Source of the DNA: Caldisericaceae bacterium
GTDB taxonomy: Bacteria > Caldisericota > Caldisericia > Caldisericales > Caldisericaceae
NCBI GenBank assembly: GCA_021161495.1
Contig: JAGHAO010000039.1
Span: 1-13,916 of the forward strand
Direction: 5' to 3'
DNA: 13,916 nt
Positions 1 through 7,102 of the stretch are shown one piece after another. The position numbers and the translations under genes are program-made. The notes below the pieces were generated by a model. That model saw nothing but the letters and a program-made list of their open reading frames with translations. It did not search any database and was not told the origin of the DNA. How positions within the stretch are numbered: position 1 is the first letter of the stretch; every line of letters starts with the position of its first letter.

Positions 1-594
1 CTTTATAATATTTGCAATATTTGACAGAGTGTCAATAGAAGGCATACTTCTCGAATACCCCGGAGAGAAAATGACGAATTTTTCGTACGGAAGGGAAATT
101 CCTTCCTCTTCGTCAAATAGAAAAGCAACGTCGGCACAAACATTTATCGGCTTTTTAATTCCGCAGCTTTTTAATACGTTCTTCGAGTACTTATCCCTTA
201 CAGTAATGAGGTCCGCCCCGGAAACAACCTTCCGGGTAACAAACCTGCCGAGCGCGGTATTCAAAGGTCCTATGCCCTGGGCAAAACAGACTGTTTTCTT
301 CCCGAATACATGCCCCGTAAAAAGAATAAAAAGATAATAAAAAAGACTTTTAAGGCTTGTTTTGTCTTGGAGAAGCCCTCCTCCTCCGCTCACTATGATA
401 TCGCTTCGCCTGATTGCGGCGATCGTATTAAACAAATTTCCGCTTACTCCATTCGAACCCTTGGAGGCCCTATAAATCAGAAAAACTTCATACCCCAAAT
501 CCTCAAAAAATTTCTTCTCCGTATGAAGGATTATTTCATCCCCGCAGTTTCCGAAACCGAAATATCCGCTAAGGAGAATTTTTTTATCCGCCAA
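1..594 (-). CDS. csaB: CsaB-like polysaccharide pyruvyl transferase, N-terminal part (runs off left edge)
   Basis: This open frame of 198 codons has no stop and continues past the left edge. The N-terminus carries the family hallmark SGYFGFGNCGDE (residues 9-20), then SGGGGLLQDKTS (69-80), FAQGIGPL (104-111) and ITVRD (130-134). These are typical of the polysaccharide pyruvyl transferase family (PF04230), CsaB subgroup. CsaB is known to add pyruvate ketals to secondary cell-wall polysaccharide, which lets SLH-domain S-layer proteins bind. No ATG fits. The chosen start is TTG at 594-592, because an AAAAAAGGAG Shine-Dalgarno lies 6 nt upstream. That start overlaps the end of fmt by 11 nt, so the gene belongs to the long minus-strand operon. 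The family call is strong. The exact CsaB role is an inference, because the C-terminal half is not visible. Two plus-strand ORFs in this region are antisense shadows. Confidence 0.85.
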   Translation of the reverse strand, partial: MADKKILLSGYFGFGNCGDEIILHTEKKFFEDLGYEVFLIYRASKGSNGVSGNLFNTIAAIRRSDIIVSGGGGLLQDKTSLKSLFYYLFILFTGHVFGKKTVCFAQGIGPLNTALGRFVTRKVVSGADLITVRDKYSKNVLKSCGIKKPINVCADVAFLFDEEEGISLPYEKFVIFSPGYSRSMPSIDTLSNIANIIK

Positions 595-1498
595 GCATAT
601 CTCCTTTTTTTATTCTGAACCCGTTAATGAAATCCCGCGCGGAAATTTTCTTTTTGCCTTCCATCTGAACTTCAAACACTTTAAGCACTCCCTCTCCGCA
701 CTTAACGGAAAAACTGTCATCGTTAACCGACACGATTGTCCCCGGTACTTCGTCGTAATATTTGTCGTCCGGTTCGGTTCTGAAGATTTTCAAAATTTTA
801 CCCTTGAAATACGTCCTTGCACCCGGAACGGGAGAAAGTGCCCTTATTAAATTGTGCAACTCTGTATTCGATTTTTGCCAGTTTATTATCTCGTCGTCTT
901 TTGTAATTTTCTTTGCGTAACTTCCTTTCCCGGTTTGTTTTTTCCCTTTACAACCCTCTCTTTTTATCTTTTCTATCGCCTCACGAAGCAGAATAGTGCC
1001 AATTTCAACTATTTTCTTTTCGACGTCCGCTTTTGTTTCGAACGGCTCTATGTTAAAAGGTTTCGAAAGTATAATATCCCCCCTGTCCAATTTTTCGGAA
1101 ACTTTAATTATACTCACTGCGGATTCTTTAACTCCGTCCATTATTTGTCTTTCAATGGGAGCCGCACCCCTATACATAGGCAACTTTGACGGATGAACAT
1201 TTATTGCACAAGAAGCGAGGCGCAAAATTTCGGAAGGGATAATCTTTCCGTAAGACACGACAACAAAAAGATCGGGGTTTGACTTTTCAATCTCCTTTAT
1301 GACATTTTCATCGAGCATATCCGTTGCAATAAATTCCAAACCTAATTTCTCGGCAGATTCTTTTACAGGATTGGGAAGCAACTTTTTCCCCCTGTGTTTC
1401 CTCTTATCTTCCGAAGTAATCACGAGGACAATATCCTGCGCCAAAGACTCCAAAAAAGGAACGGAAAAATCGGACGAACCGAAAAACACAATTCTCAT
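584..1498 (-). CDS. fmt: Methionyl-tRNA formyltransferase
   Basis: Fmt transfers the formyl group of 10-formyl-tetrahydrofolate to Met-tRNA(fMet), the first step of bacterial initiation. The 304-residue length is normal for the family (about 310). The N-terminal formyl transferase fold starts with MRIVFFGSSDFSVPFL. The catalytic trio of the family is present: N100 and H102 in CAINVHPSKLP, and D138 in KLDRGD, with the expected spacing of 38. RGAAPIERQI (110-119) is the conserved segment after the active-site loop. The C-terminal OB-like domain has LIRALSPVPGARTYF. The ATG at 1498 has AAAGG 7 nt upstream and overlaps the def stop codon as ATGA, so it is translationally coupled to def, the deformylase that acts after it. 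It ends in TAA inside the start region of the csaB-like gene. Confidence 0.97.
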   Translation of the reverse strand: MRIVFFGSSDFSVPFLESLAQDIVLVITSEDKRKHRGKKLLPNPVKESAEKLGLEFIATDMLDENVIKEIEKSNPDLFVVVSYGKIIPSEILRLASCAINVHPSKLPMYRGAAPIERQIMDGVKESAVSIIKVSEKLDRGDIILSKPFNIEPFETKADVEKKIVEIGTILLREAIEKIKREGCKGKKQTGKGSYAKKITKDDEIINWQKSNTELHNLIRALSPVPGARTYFKGKILKIFRTEPDDKYYDEVPGTIVSVNDDSFSVKCGEGVLKVFEVQMEGKKKISARDFINGFRIKKGDMLGG

Positions 1499-1998
1499 TT
1501 TTTAAACCTTTCTATCAATTTATCGGGGAGTTCATAACCTTCTTCCACTTCGAACTTATCAATCTCATTTACATAATCGGTAAAAAGAATCCCGTTCAAA
1601 TGGTCAATTTCGTGTTGGAAGACGCGTGCTTTGAACCCTTTAATCTTGAGCACAATTCTTTTACCTTTCAGGTTTATGGCGCGCACCACCACCTCCTCCG
1701 CACGGTCTACGGGAGCAAACACGCCGGGAACAGAAAGACACCCTTCTTCGCCGGTTTCCTTTCCTTTTCTTTCCAAGATTTCGGGATTTATCACAACCCC
1801 TTTATCATCGTCGAGTTCATAGACGAATAATGCGATCGGAATCCCTACTTGCGGAGCGGCAAGCCCCACGCCCTGAGGCTCGTTGGTACGCATCGTTTCA
1901 AACATCTTTTTTGTAAGAGATACTATTTCTTTATCAATATTTTTAACTTTCTTTGCTTTTTTTCTAAGCACGGGGTTTCCGTACGTTATAACTTTCAT
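1495..1998 (-). CDS. def: Peptide deformylase
   Basis: Def removes the N-formyl group from nascent proteins at the ribosome exit. All three family motifs are intact: GVGLAAPQVG (43-52), EEGCLSVPG (84-92) and QHEIDHLNG (128-136). The metal ligands are C87, H129 and H133, and the catalytic glutamate is E130. At 167 residues it is a compact form of usual length. Its ATG overlaps the tsaC stop as ATGA, and its own stop overlaps the fmt start in the same way, so it is coupled on both sides. The def-fmt pair is a common bacterial arrangement. Upstream AAGGAA gives a modest SD. Nothing is odd in the active site. I see no sequence basis for predicting which divalent metal is used. Confidence 0.97.
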   Translation of the reverse strand: MKVITYGNPVLRKKAKKVKNIDKEIVSLTKKMFETMRTNEPQGVGLAAPQVGIPIALFVYELDDDKGVVINPEILERKGKETGEEGCLSVPGVFAPVDRAEEVVVRAINLKGKRIVLKIKGFKARVFQHEIDHLNGILFTDYVNEIDKFEVEEGYELPDKLIERFKK

Positions 1999-2555
1999 AA
2001 AACCACACTTCCTTTCCTTAGAATACGAATTTCGCCATCACTGCAATCAACAACGGTTGATGCAACACCGCTCATTCTCATATTATATCCAAAATCGAGA
2101 TAATAAACAGATTCACCGAATGTTTTTTTAACATCATTTTTGTCGAGCAGAGGAAGACTCCCGGAAATATTGGCGCTTGTCGCAACGAGAGGAAATTCCA
2201 GTAAGGATAAAAACTCCTGGAGTTCCAAAAATGCGGGGACACGTATCCCCACCGTTTTACCGCACCGGTTCGGGGTAGTAAAAACACATTTCTTGGCTCT
2301 CAAAATGCAGGTAATCGCCCCGGGGAAATACTTCTTTATCACGTTAAATGCAATATTGTTTACAATTCCGTAGTCAAAAACTTTTTGTATGGTGGGCAAA
2401 AGTATGGAAACCGGCTTTTCATAGTCTCTCTTTTTTAAATCAAATAATTTTTTCACAGCAACCTTATCAAACCCGTTCACACCCATTCCCATAACGGTAT
2501 CCGTTTTAAAAACAATAATTCCTCCTGTTTTAAGCACATTAACCGCGGTATTCAT
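1995..2555 (-). CDS. tsaC: L-threonylcarbamoyladenylate synthase (Sua5/YrdC/YwlC family, short form)
   Basis: The family makes threonylcarbamoyl-AMP from threonine, bicarbonate and ATP, the first step of t6A37 modification in ANN-decoding tRNAs. YrdC-domain motifs are in order: GGIIVFKTDTVMGMG (11-25), the K-x-R-x3-KP segment KKRDYEKP (41-48), FPGAITCIL (77-85), VGIRVP (102-107) and ATSANISG (125-132). At 186 residues it is only the YrdC domain and lacks the C-terminal Sua5 extension, so it resembles TsaC rather than long Sua5 proteins. The start ATG overlaps the prmC stop (ATGA), with GGAAGGAG close upstream. The neighbourhood of prmC, prfA, def and fmt fits a translation-quality operon. The other Tsa proteins (TsaB, D, E) are not in this window. 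Confidence 0.92.
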   Translation of the reverse strand: MNTAVNVLKTGGIIVFKTDTVMGMGVNGFDKVAVKKLFDLKKRDYEKPVSILLPTIQKVFDYGIVNNIAFNVIKKYFPGAITCILRAKKCVFTTPNRCGKTVGIRVPAFLELQEFLSLLEFPLVATSANISGSLPLLDKNDVKKTFGESVYYLDFGYNMRMSGVASTVVDCSDGEIRILRKGSVVL

Positions 2556-3373
2556 TTCACTCCTTCCAAAAAACGTATTCTGTGCGTGTAGTCATTTATA
2601 GCACGAATTCTCCCGAAGCCTGCTTTTTCAAAAATTTCAACCACTTTATCCGCACTCCTGTAATCAATTTCCGTTATAAACATACCCCCCGGTTTTAACA
2701 AAGAAAACGCTTTTGCCGTAAGCTCCGGGTAAATTTCCGTTCCGTCCTTTCCTCCGAGCAGTGCGACTCTCGGCTCATACCGAACTTGAGAAACTTCGTC
2801 ACTCCTTACGTACGGCGGATTTGAAAAAATCATATCGAATTTCTTTTCCGAAACAAAATTACGAAAATCCGAAACAACAAACTTCACACGTTTGGAAACA
2901 TTGAGTCGTTCGGAATTTTTCAACGCAACATTAATTGCTCTTTGCGAAATATCTATCCCTATGCCGGATGAAAATTTATTGTAATAAAGAAAAGATACCA
3001 GAATACATCCGGAACCTGTACCCATATCCAATACATGCATTTCTTTATTATTTGAAACACGAAGTGCCTCTTCGACAAGCGTCTCCGTTTCCTGACGAGG
3101 AATTAAAACATTTCTGTTAACGAAAAAATTCAACCCCATAAATTCTCTAAAATGCGTAATATAAGGTAAAGGTATACCTTTCTTTCTTTTTTGCACAAGG
3201 GCAAAGAATTTTTTTACTGTTCCTTCGGGAACGGAGCAATCGTATCTTGCCATAATAAATTCCTTACTTTTTCCGGAAACAAACGAAAAAAGCACCTCTG
3301 CTTCAAGCAAGGGTGCATCCGATACATCTTTTAAAATATCTTTTCCGGCTTTAATCGCTTCTCCGATTTTCAC
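2552..3373 (-). CDS. prmC: Release factor glutamine methyltransferase
   Basis: PrmC methylates the glutamine of the GGQ motif of class I release factors, using S-adenosylmethionine, and this raises termination efficiency. The protein has 273 residues, a normal length. An N-terminal helical domain is followed by IPRQETETLVEEAL (91-104), the SAM motif LDMGTGSGCI (115-124), an acidic GIGIDIS strand (138-143), the catalytic SNPPYV (184-189) and YEPRVALLGGKDGTEIY (199-215). The start is GTG at 3373, 5 nt after the prfA stop. The nearest SD-like AAAGGA is rather far (11 nt), so this start may depend on coupling to prfA translation. Its substrate RF1 is encoded directly upstream in the same operon, the classic prfA-prmC pairing. 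Confidence 0.95.
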   Translation of the reverse strand: MKIGEAIKAGKDILKDVSDAPLLEAEVLFSFVSGKSKEFIMARYDCSVPEGTVKKFFALVQKRKKGIPLPYITHFREFMGLNFFVNRNVLIPRQETETLVEEALRVSNNKEMHVLDMGTGSGCILVSFLYYNKFSSGIGIDISQRAINVALKNSERLNVSKRVKFVVSDFRNFVSEKKFDMIFSNPPYVRSDEVSQVRYEPRVALLGGKDGTEIYPELTAKAFSLLKPGGMFITEIDYRSADKVVEIFEKAGFGRIRAINDYTHRIRFLEGVK

Positions 3374-3378
3374 TCGAA

Positions 3379-4452
3379 CTATTTTCCTTTTTCTAACATC
3401 TCCAATCTCTCTTGTTGTTCCGCTTCCATAAGTGCATTTATCAATTCGTCAAGATTCCCTTCCATTATCTCTTCAAGGTTGTAAAGAGAAAGGTTTATCC
3501 TGTGATCCGTAACCCTTCCCTGAGGGAAGTTGTACGTCCTTATTCTTTCATTTCTGTTTCCGCGCCCGATCTGAGCACGTCTTTGAGACACAACTTCCTG
3601 CTCTTTTTGAGTTCTGTATAAATCATACAAACGCGCCCTCAAAATTCTCATCGCCTTGATTTTATTTTGAAGCTGTGAACGCTCATCCTGACAGGTTACC
3701 ATTATTCCCGTAGGTTTATGAATTATCCTGATTGCCGTTGCCACTTTTTGAACATTCTGTCCTCCGTGCCCGCTTGAATGATAAATATCTATTCTCAGAT
3801 CATCCGGATTAATTTTTACGTCCACATCTTCGGCTTCGGGAAGCACGGCAACCGTTGCGGTAGATGTATGAATTCTCCCGGACGCCTCTGTTTCGGGGAC
3901 TCTTTGAACCCTGTGAACCCCGCTTTCATACTTCATATGTTTGTAAACATCTTTACCGGACACGGAGAAAACAATTTCTTTCAATCCCCCTATATCAGTG
4001 GGGTGAGAATCCATAATTTCCACTTTCCAGCCTTTTTTCTCCGCATAGCCAAAGTACATTTTGAAAAGATCGTGTGCAAAAAGTGCGGCTTCCTCTCCCC
4101 CTACGCCTGCTCGAATTTCCACAATAATATTTTTACCCTCCATCGGATCCTTGGGGACAAGAAGTTTTTTAATCTCTTTTATTAACATCTCCTTCTCCGC
4201 GGTGAGTACTTCGATTTCATTTTCCGCAAGTTCCTTTATTTCGGGATCATCATTATTCAGTAATTCCTTGGCTTCTTTAATCTCTTTTTCCGCATCCTTC
4301 AATCTGCGGTAAAGTTCCACTATATCACCGAGTTCCTTAAACTCTTTTGAATACTTTTTAAAAAGTTCGGGGTTTGAGATGATTTCCTTTTTTGAAAGTT
4401 CTTTGGACAAATCTTCGTATCTTTTCTCTATACTTTTAAGTTTGTCAATCAA
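3379..4452 (-). CDS. prfA: Peptide chain release factor 1
   Basis: RF1 reads UAA and UAG stop codons and triggers peptide release. Counting from a start at 4452, the key motifs are the stop-codon-reading tripeptide PET (the P-x-T class that marks RF1, not the SPF of RF2) near residue 186, and GGQ in SSGHGGQNVQK near 230-232. The N-terminal coiled region and the C-terminal RGNRNERIRTYNFPQGRVTDHRI segment are also present. Start choice: a longer GTG start exists at 4461, but its SD AAGGAG would overlap the GTG itself. TTG at 4452 has that AAGGAG 8 nt upstream, makes a TTGA overlap with the tdk stop, and gives MIDKLKSIEKRYEDL, which matches the usual RF1 N-terminus. I therefore prefer TTG. The length is then 357 residues, normal for the family. 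PrmC follows immediately. Confidence 0.96.
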   Translation of the reverse strand: MIDKLKSIEKRYEDLSKELSKKEIISNPELFKKYSKEFKELGDIVELYRRLKDAEKEIKEAKELLNNDDPEIKELAENEIEVLTAEKEMLIKEIKKLLVPKDPMEGKNIIVEIRAGVGGEEAALFAHDLFKMYFGYAEKKGWKVEIMDSHPTDIGGLKEIVFSVSGKDVYKHMKYESGVHRVQRVPETEASGRIHTSTATVAVLPEAEDVDVKINPDDLRIDIYHSSGHGGQNVQKVATAIRIIHKPTGIMVTCQDERSQLQNKIKAMRILRARLYDLYRTQKEQEVVSQRRAQIGRGNRNERIRTYNFPQGRVTDHRINLSLYNLEEIMEGNLDELINALMEAEQQERLEMLEKGK

Positions 4453-5051
4453 CTTAACCACTCCTTATCTTCGGGTTTGTCAGCAACATAATGGTGCCTT
4501 CTGCAACGTGCCTCGTACTTTTCAGATGCACCGAGCATAATTACGGGATCGTCATAACGCGCAGGTCTCCCATTGATGAGTCTCTGCGTTCTTGTCGCAT
4601 CTTCACCGCAAACCGTACAAATTGCGTGCAGCTTCTGCACATCTTCCGCTATTGCAAGCAGTTTGGGCATCGGGCCAAAAGGCTCTCCCCTGAAATCCAT
4701 ATCAAGCCCGGCAATAATTACTCTTATGCCCATATCGGCAAGTCTGTTTGCAACTTTTACAATACCGTCATCAAAGAACTGTGCCTCGTCGATTCCGACG
4801 ACATCCGTATCGTTATCAACATTTTTTATGATCTCCGAGGAATCTTTTACAGGTATTCCTGTTATCTTTTCCCCGTTATGGGAAACCACGTCGATTTCGG
4901 AATAACGCGTATCTATGGAAGGTTTAAAGACCTGTACTTTTTGCCTCGCAATCTTTGCACGTTTTAATCTGCGGATAAGCTCTTCGCTTTTCCCTGAAAA
5001 CATACATCCGGTAATGACTTCTATTCTTCCTGTTTTGTTATCTCCCCTCAT
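4449..5051 (-). CDS. tdk: Thymidine kinase, type II
   Basis: This enzyme phosphorylates thymidine to dTMP with ATP, a salvage step. Family features, counted from ATG at 5051: the P-loop TGCMFSGKSEEL (14-25), the catalytic base E89 in IDEAQFFDD, the lasso-region substrate loop, and a structural zinc site with C145, C148, C183 and H186 (CTVC and CRRH). The length of 200 residues is typical of the compact tetrameric type II enzymes. Two starts are possible: TTG at 5054 (8 nt from GGAG) or ATG at 5051 (11 nt from it). Both overlap the end of rho (by 17 or 14 nt). The neighbours are rho upstream and prfA downstream. A rho-tdk-prfA order is, as I recall, seen in other bacteria; the functional link to translation is not obvious and is probably historical. 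Confidence 0.96.
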   Translation of the reverse strand: MRGDNKTGRIEVITGCMFSGKSEELIRRLKRAKIARQKVQVFKPSIDTRYSEIDVVSHNGEKITGIPVKDSSEIIKNVDNDTDVVGIDEAQFFDDGIVKVANRLADMGIRVIIAGLDMDFRGEPFGPMPKLLAIAEDVQKLHAICTVCGEDATRTQRLINGRPARYDDPVIMLGASEKYEARCRRHHYVADKPEDKEWLS

Positions 5052-6465
5052 CAAGTGCGATGCTCCTTAAAAATTCGTCATTTGAACGAGTCTTTTTTAG
5101 CATTTCTATGAGACGTTCCAATGCCTCTTTGGAAGGTAAGTCGCTTATAAATCTTCTCAGTGCCCAAATCTTCTTTAATTCCTCGGGAGTATATAAAAGT
5201 TCCTCTTTGCGTGTGCCGGATTTTTTAATGTCAACCGCGGGGAATATACGCTCTTCGGCAAGTTCCCTGCTCAAAACAATCTCCATATTTCCGGTTCCTT
5301 TGAATTCTTCGTATATCACCTGGTCAAGCCTGGAACCCGTATCAATTAAAGCGGTGGCAAGAATTGTAAGGCTACCGCCGTTTAATATATTCCTTGCCGC
5401 CCCCAAAAACTTTTTAGGCCCTTTAATTGCAGACGGGTCAAGACCACCGGATAAAGTTTTTCCCGTATTAGAACTCAAAAGGTTGTATGCACGGGTAAGG
5501 CGTGTAATACCATCAAGCAGAATCATTACATCGTTCCCTAATTCCACAAGCCTCTTTGCACGCTCAAGTGCAAGTTCCACAACACGAATGTGATTTTCAG
5601 GTGGTTGATCAAAAGTGGAACTTATTACCTCGGCGGCAACGGACATTTTCATATCCGTAACTTCTTCCGGACGCTCGTCAATAAGCAAAATCATTAACTT
5701 TATATCGGGATAGTTTTTTGCTACACTCCTTGCAATCTCCTTCAAAAGAGTTGTTTTTCCCGCCTTGGGAGGAGAAACGATAAGGCCTCTCTGCCCCTTT
5801 CCCAGTGGGGCAATAAGATCGATAACCCTCAAAGCAAGGTTGCACCCCGGAGTATCAAGTTTAACCCTTTCATTCGGATAGGTAGGCGTGAGATTTTCAA
5901 ATACGGGCCTTCTGAAATACCCTATAATCCTCTTTCCGTTTACCGAATTCACCGTAACGAGGGAAGGGTATTTTTCGCTTTCTCTCTGAGGGCTGTGAAC
6001 AGGGCCGGAAATCAAATCTCCCGTTCTCAAACCGAAGCGCCTGATAACAGGAGGCGAAACGTAGATATCGGAATAAGACGGGAAATAATTCGCCCTTAAA
6101 AATCCGTAACCGTCCGGGTGAATCTCAAGTATGCCTTTAAAAATCATACTTGCCGCCGATGTATTATTGGTGGCTTGCTTTTGACTTACGTTCCGTTGCG
6201 TACGGGTGGTTTTCCGTGCGGCTTGGCGAGCCTGTGTTTTTGCGGGAGTGGGTTTTACGGTGCTTTGCTTCTGCTGAGATTCGCTCTCTTCCTGTTTTCT
6301 TAACTCCTGAATTTTATTCCAAACTTGCTCTATAAGTTCGCTTTTCCTGTAATGCGTATAGTTCTTTACCTTTATCGCCTGCGAGATCTTGTATAATTCT
6401 CTGGCAGTTTTATTCGCTATGTCTTCTTTTGTTAAACGTAATATTTCTTCATTTAGTTCACTCAT
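5038..6465 (-). CDS. rho: Transcription termination factor Rho
   Basis: Rho is a hexameric RNA-dependent ATPase that unwinds RNA-DNA hybrids and ends transcription. In order: an N-terminal helical Rho-N domain (1-56); a low-complexity Q/K/T/A-rich basic linker (about 57-105); the RNA-binding cold-shock-like domain with DGYGFLR (118-124); Walker A SPPKAGKTT (231-239); Walker B VMILLD (313-318) followed by GITRLTRAYN; the Q-loop region LSGGLDPSAIKGPKKFLGAARN area (338-359); and EEFKGTGNMEI (386-396). The length is 475 residues, versus about 420 in E. coli, with the excess in the linker. The residue after the Walker B aspartate is Gly where E. coli has Ser. The ATG overlaps the fchA stop as ATGA, and GGAGGG precedes it. 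No rho-specific leader or promoter is visible, so it depends on upstream operon transcription. Confidence 0.98.
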   Translation of the reverse strand: MSELNEEILRLTKEDIANKTARELYKISQAIKVKNYTHYRKSELIEQVWNKIQELRKQEESESQQKQSTVKPTPAKTQARQAARKTTRTQRNVSQKQATNNTSAASMIFKGILEIHPDGYGFLRANYFPSYSDIYVSPPVIRRFGLRTGDLISGPVHSPQRESEKYPSLVTVNSVNGKRIIGYFRRPVFENLTPTYPNERVKLDTPGCNLALRVIDLIAPLGKGQRGLIVSPPKAGKTTLLKEIARSVAKNYPDIKLMILLIDERPEEVTDMKMSVAAEVISSTFDQPPENHIRVVELALERAKRLVELGNDVMILLDGITRLTRAYNLLSSNTGKTLSGGLDPSAIKGPKKFLGAARNILNGGSLTILATALIDTGSRLDQVIYEEFKGTGNMEIVLSRELAEERIFPAVDIKKSGTRKEELLYTPEELKKIWALRRFISDLPSKEALERLIEMLKKTRSNDEFLRSIALDEGR

Positions 6466-7097
6466 TGTTTTCCCTCCGTAATTTTTTCTATTTCTTTGTC
6501 GATACGATCCAAAACCTCCTCCGTTTTTTGTTTTATGAGAAGAGATTTATCGCCTACTTCTTTGTTAAATTCTTTGTCCTTTATATATTTAAGATTTATC
6601 ATAACATTGTAATATGCTCCTTGCAAAGCAGAGCGCGCAAGCAAAGCGGATACGCCGATGTCCGAAACAACGGAACCCGGCACATATTGCAAAATGTCAG
6701 CTCCTACGGAAACCGTATTATTTACAACTTCCATTGTTTTGAGAGGAGAAAGCGCAGCGGATTTTAACGCAATTTGTATCTTGGATTTTCTCTCTTCTTT
6801 TTCTTCTTTTGTGCTTTTGGGAAGTTTATACGCTTCCATTACTTTGTCAAACGCTTCGGCATCTTTGTCCATAAGTGCAAGAAATTCCTTCGCATTTCTG
6901 TCACATTCTTTTATTAAAGATTGCATTTTTTTAACGACGGTTTCATCGGTAACCTTTCTCAGAGAAATTCTCATAACCATAGAAAGTAACGACGCACTCA
7001 TCGAACCTGCAAACGCCGAAGCAGTTCCTCCGCCGGGAGTAGCGGATTCGGAAGCAAGTTTTTCAACGAAATCCCGGATCCGAAGGTCAGCAAACAT
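6462..7097 (-). CDS. fchA: Methenyltetrahydrofolate cyclohydrolase / cyclodeaminase-family protein (FchA)
   Basis: The protein belongs to the formiminotransferase-cyclodeaminase C-terminal family (PF04961). Stand-alone members such as clostridial FchA hydrolyse 5,10-methenyl-THF to 10-formyl-THF. Seen here: SATPGGGTASAFAGSM (18-33), the DKDAEAFDKVMEAYKLPK segment (78-94) and VVSDIGVSALLARSALQGAYYNVMINL (143-169), all typical of the family. Length is about 211 residues, all-helical. Start choice: ATG at 7097 has AGAGAGGTG with about 6 nt spacing. A GTG at 7106 would form a GTGA overlap with the upstream gene but has its purine stretch too close. Its product 10-formyl-THF is exactly the substrate of Fmt in the same operon. 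It could instead act as a cyclodeaminase, but no formiminotransferase is fused or adjacent. Confidence 0.88.
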   Translation of the reverse strand: MFADLRIRDFVEKLASESATPGGGTASAFAGSMSASLLSMVMRISLRKVTDETVVKKMQSLIKECDRNAKEFLALMDKDAEAFDKVMEAYKLPKSTKEEKEERKSKIQIALKSAALSPLKTMEVVNNTVSVGADILQYVPGSVVSDIGVSALLARSALQGAYYNVMINLKYIKDKEFNKEVGDKSLLIKQKTEEVLDRIDKEIEKITEGKQ

Positions 7098-7102
7098 AAA
7101 AA

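Noticed and set aside
29..618. Two plus-strand ORFs of 102 codons each near the left edge
   Set aside because: They are antisense to an open minus-strand frame with clear pyruvyl transferase motifs, have no SD and resemble no family.
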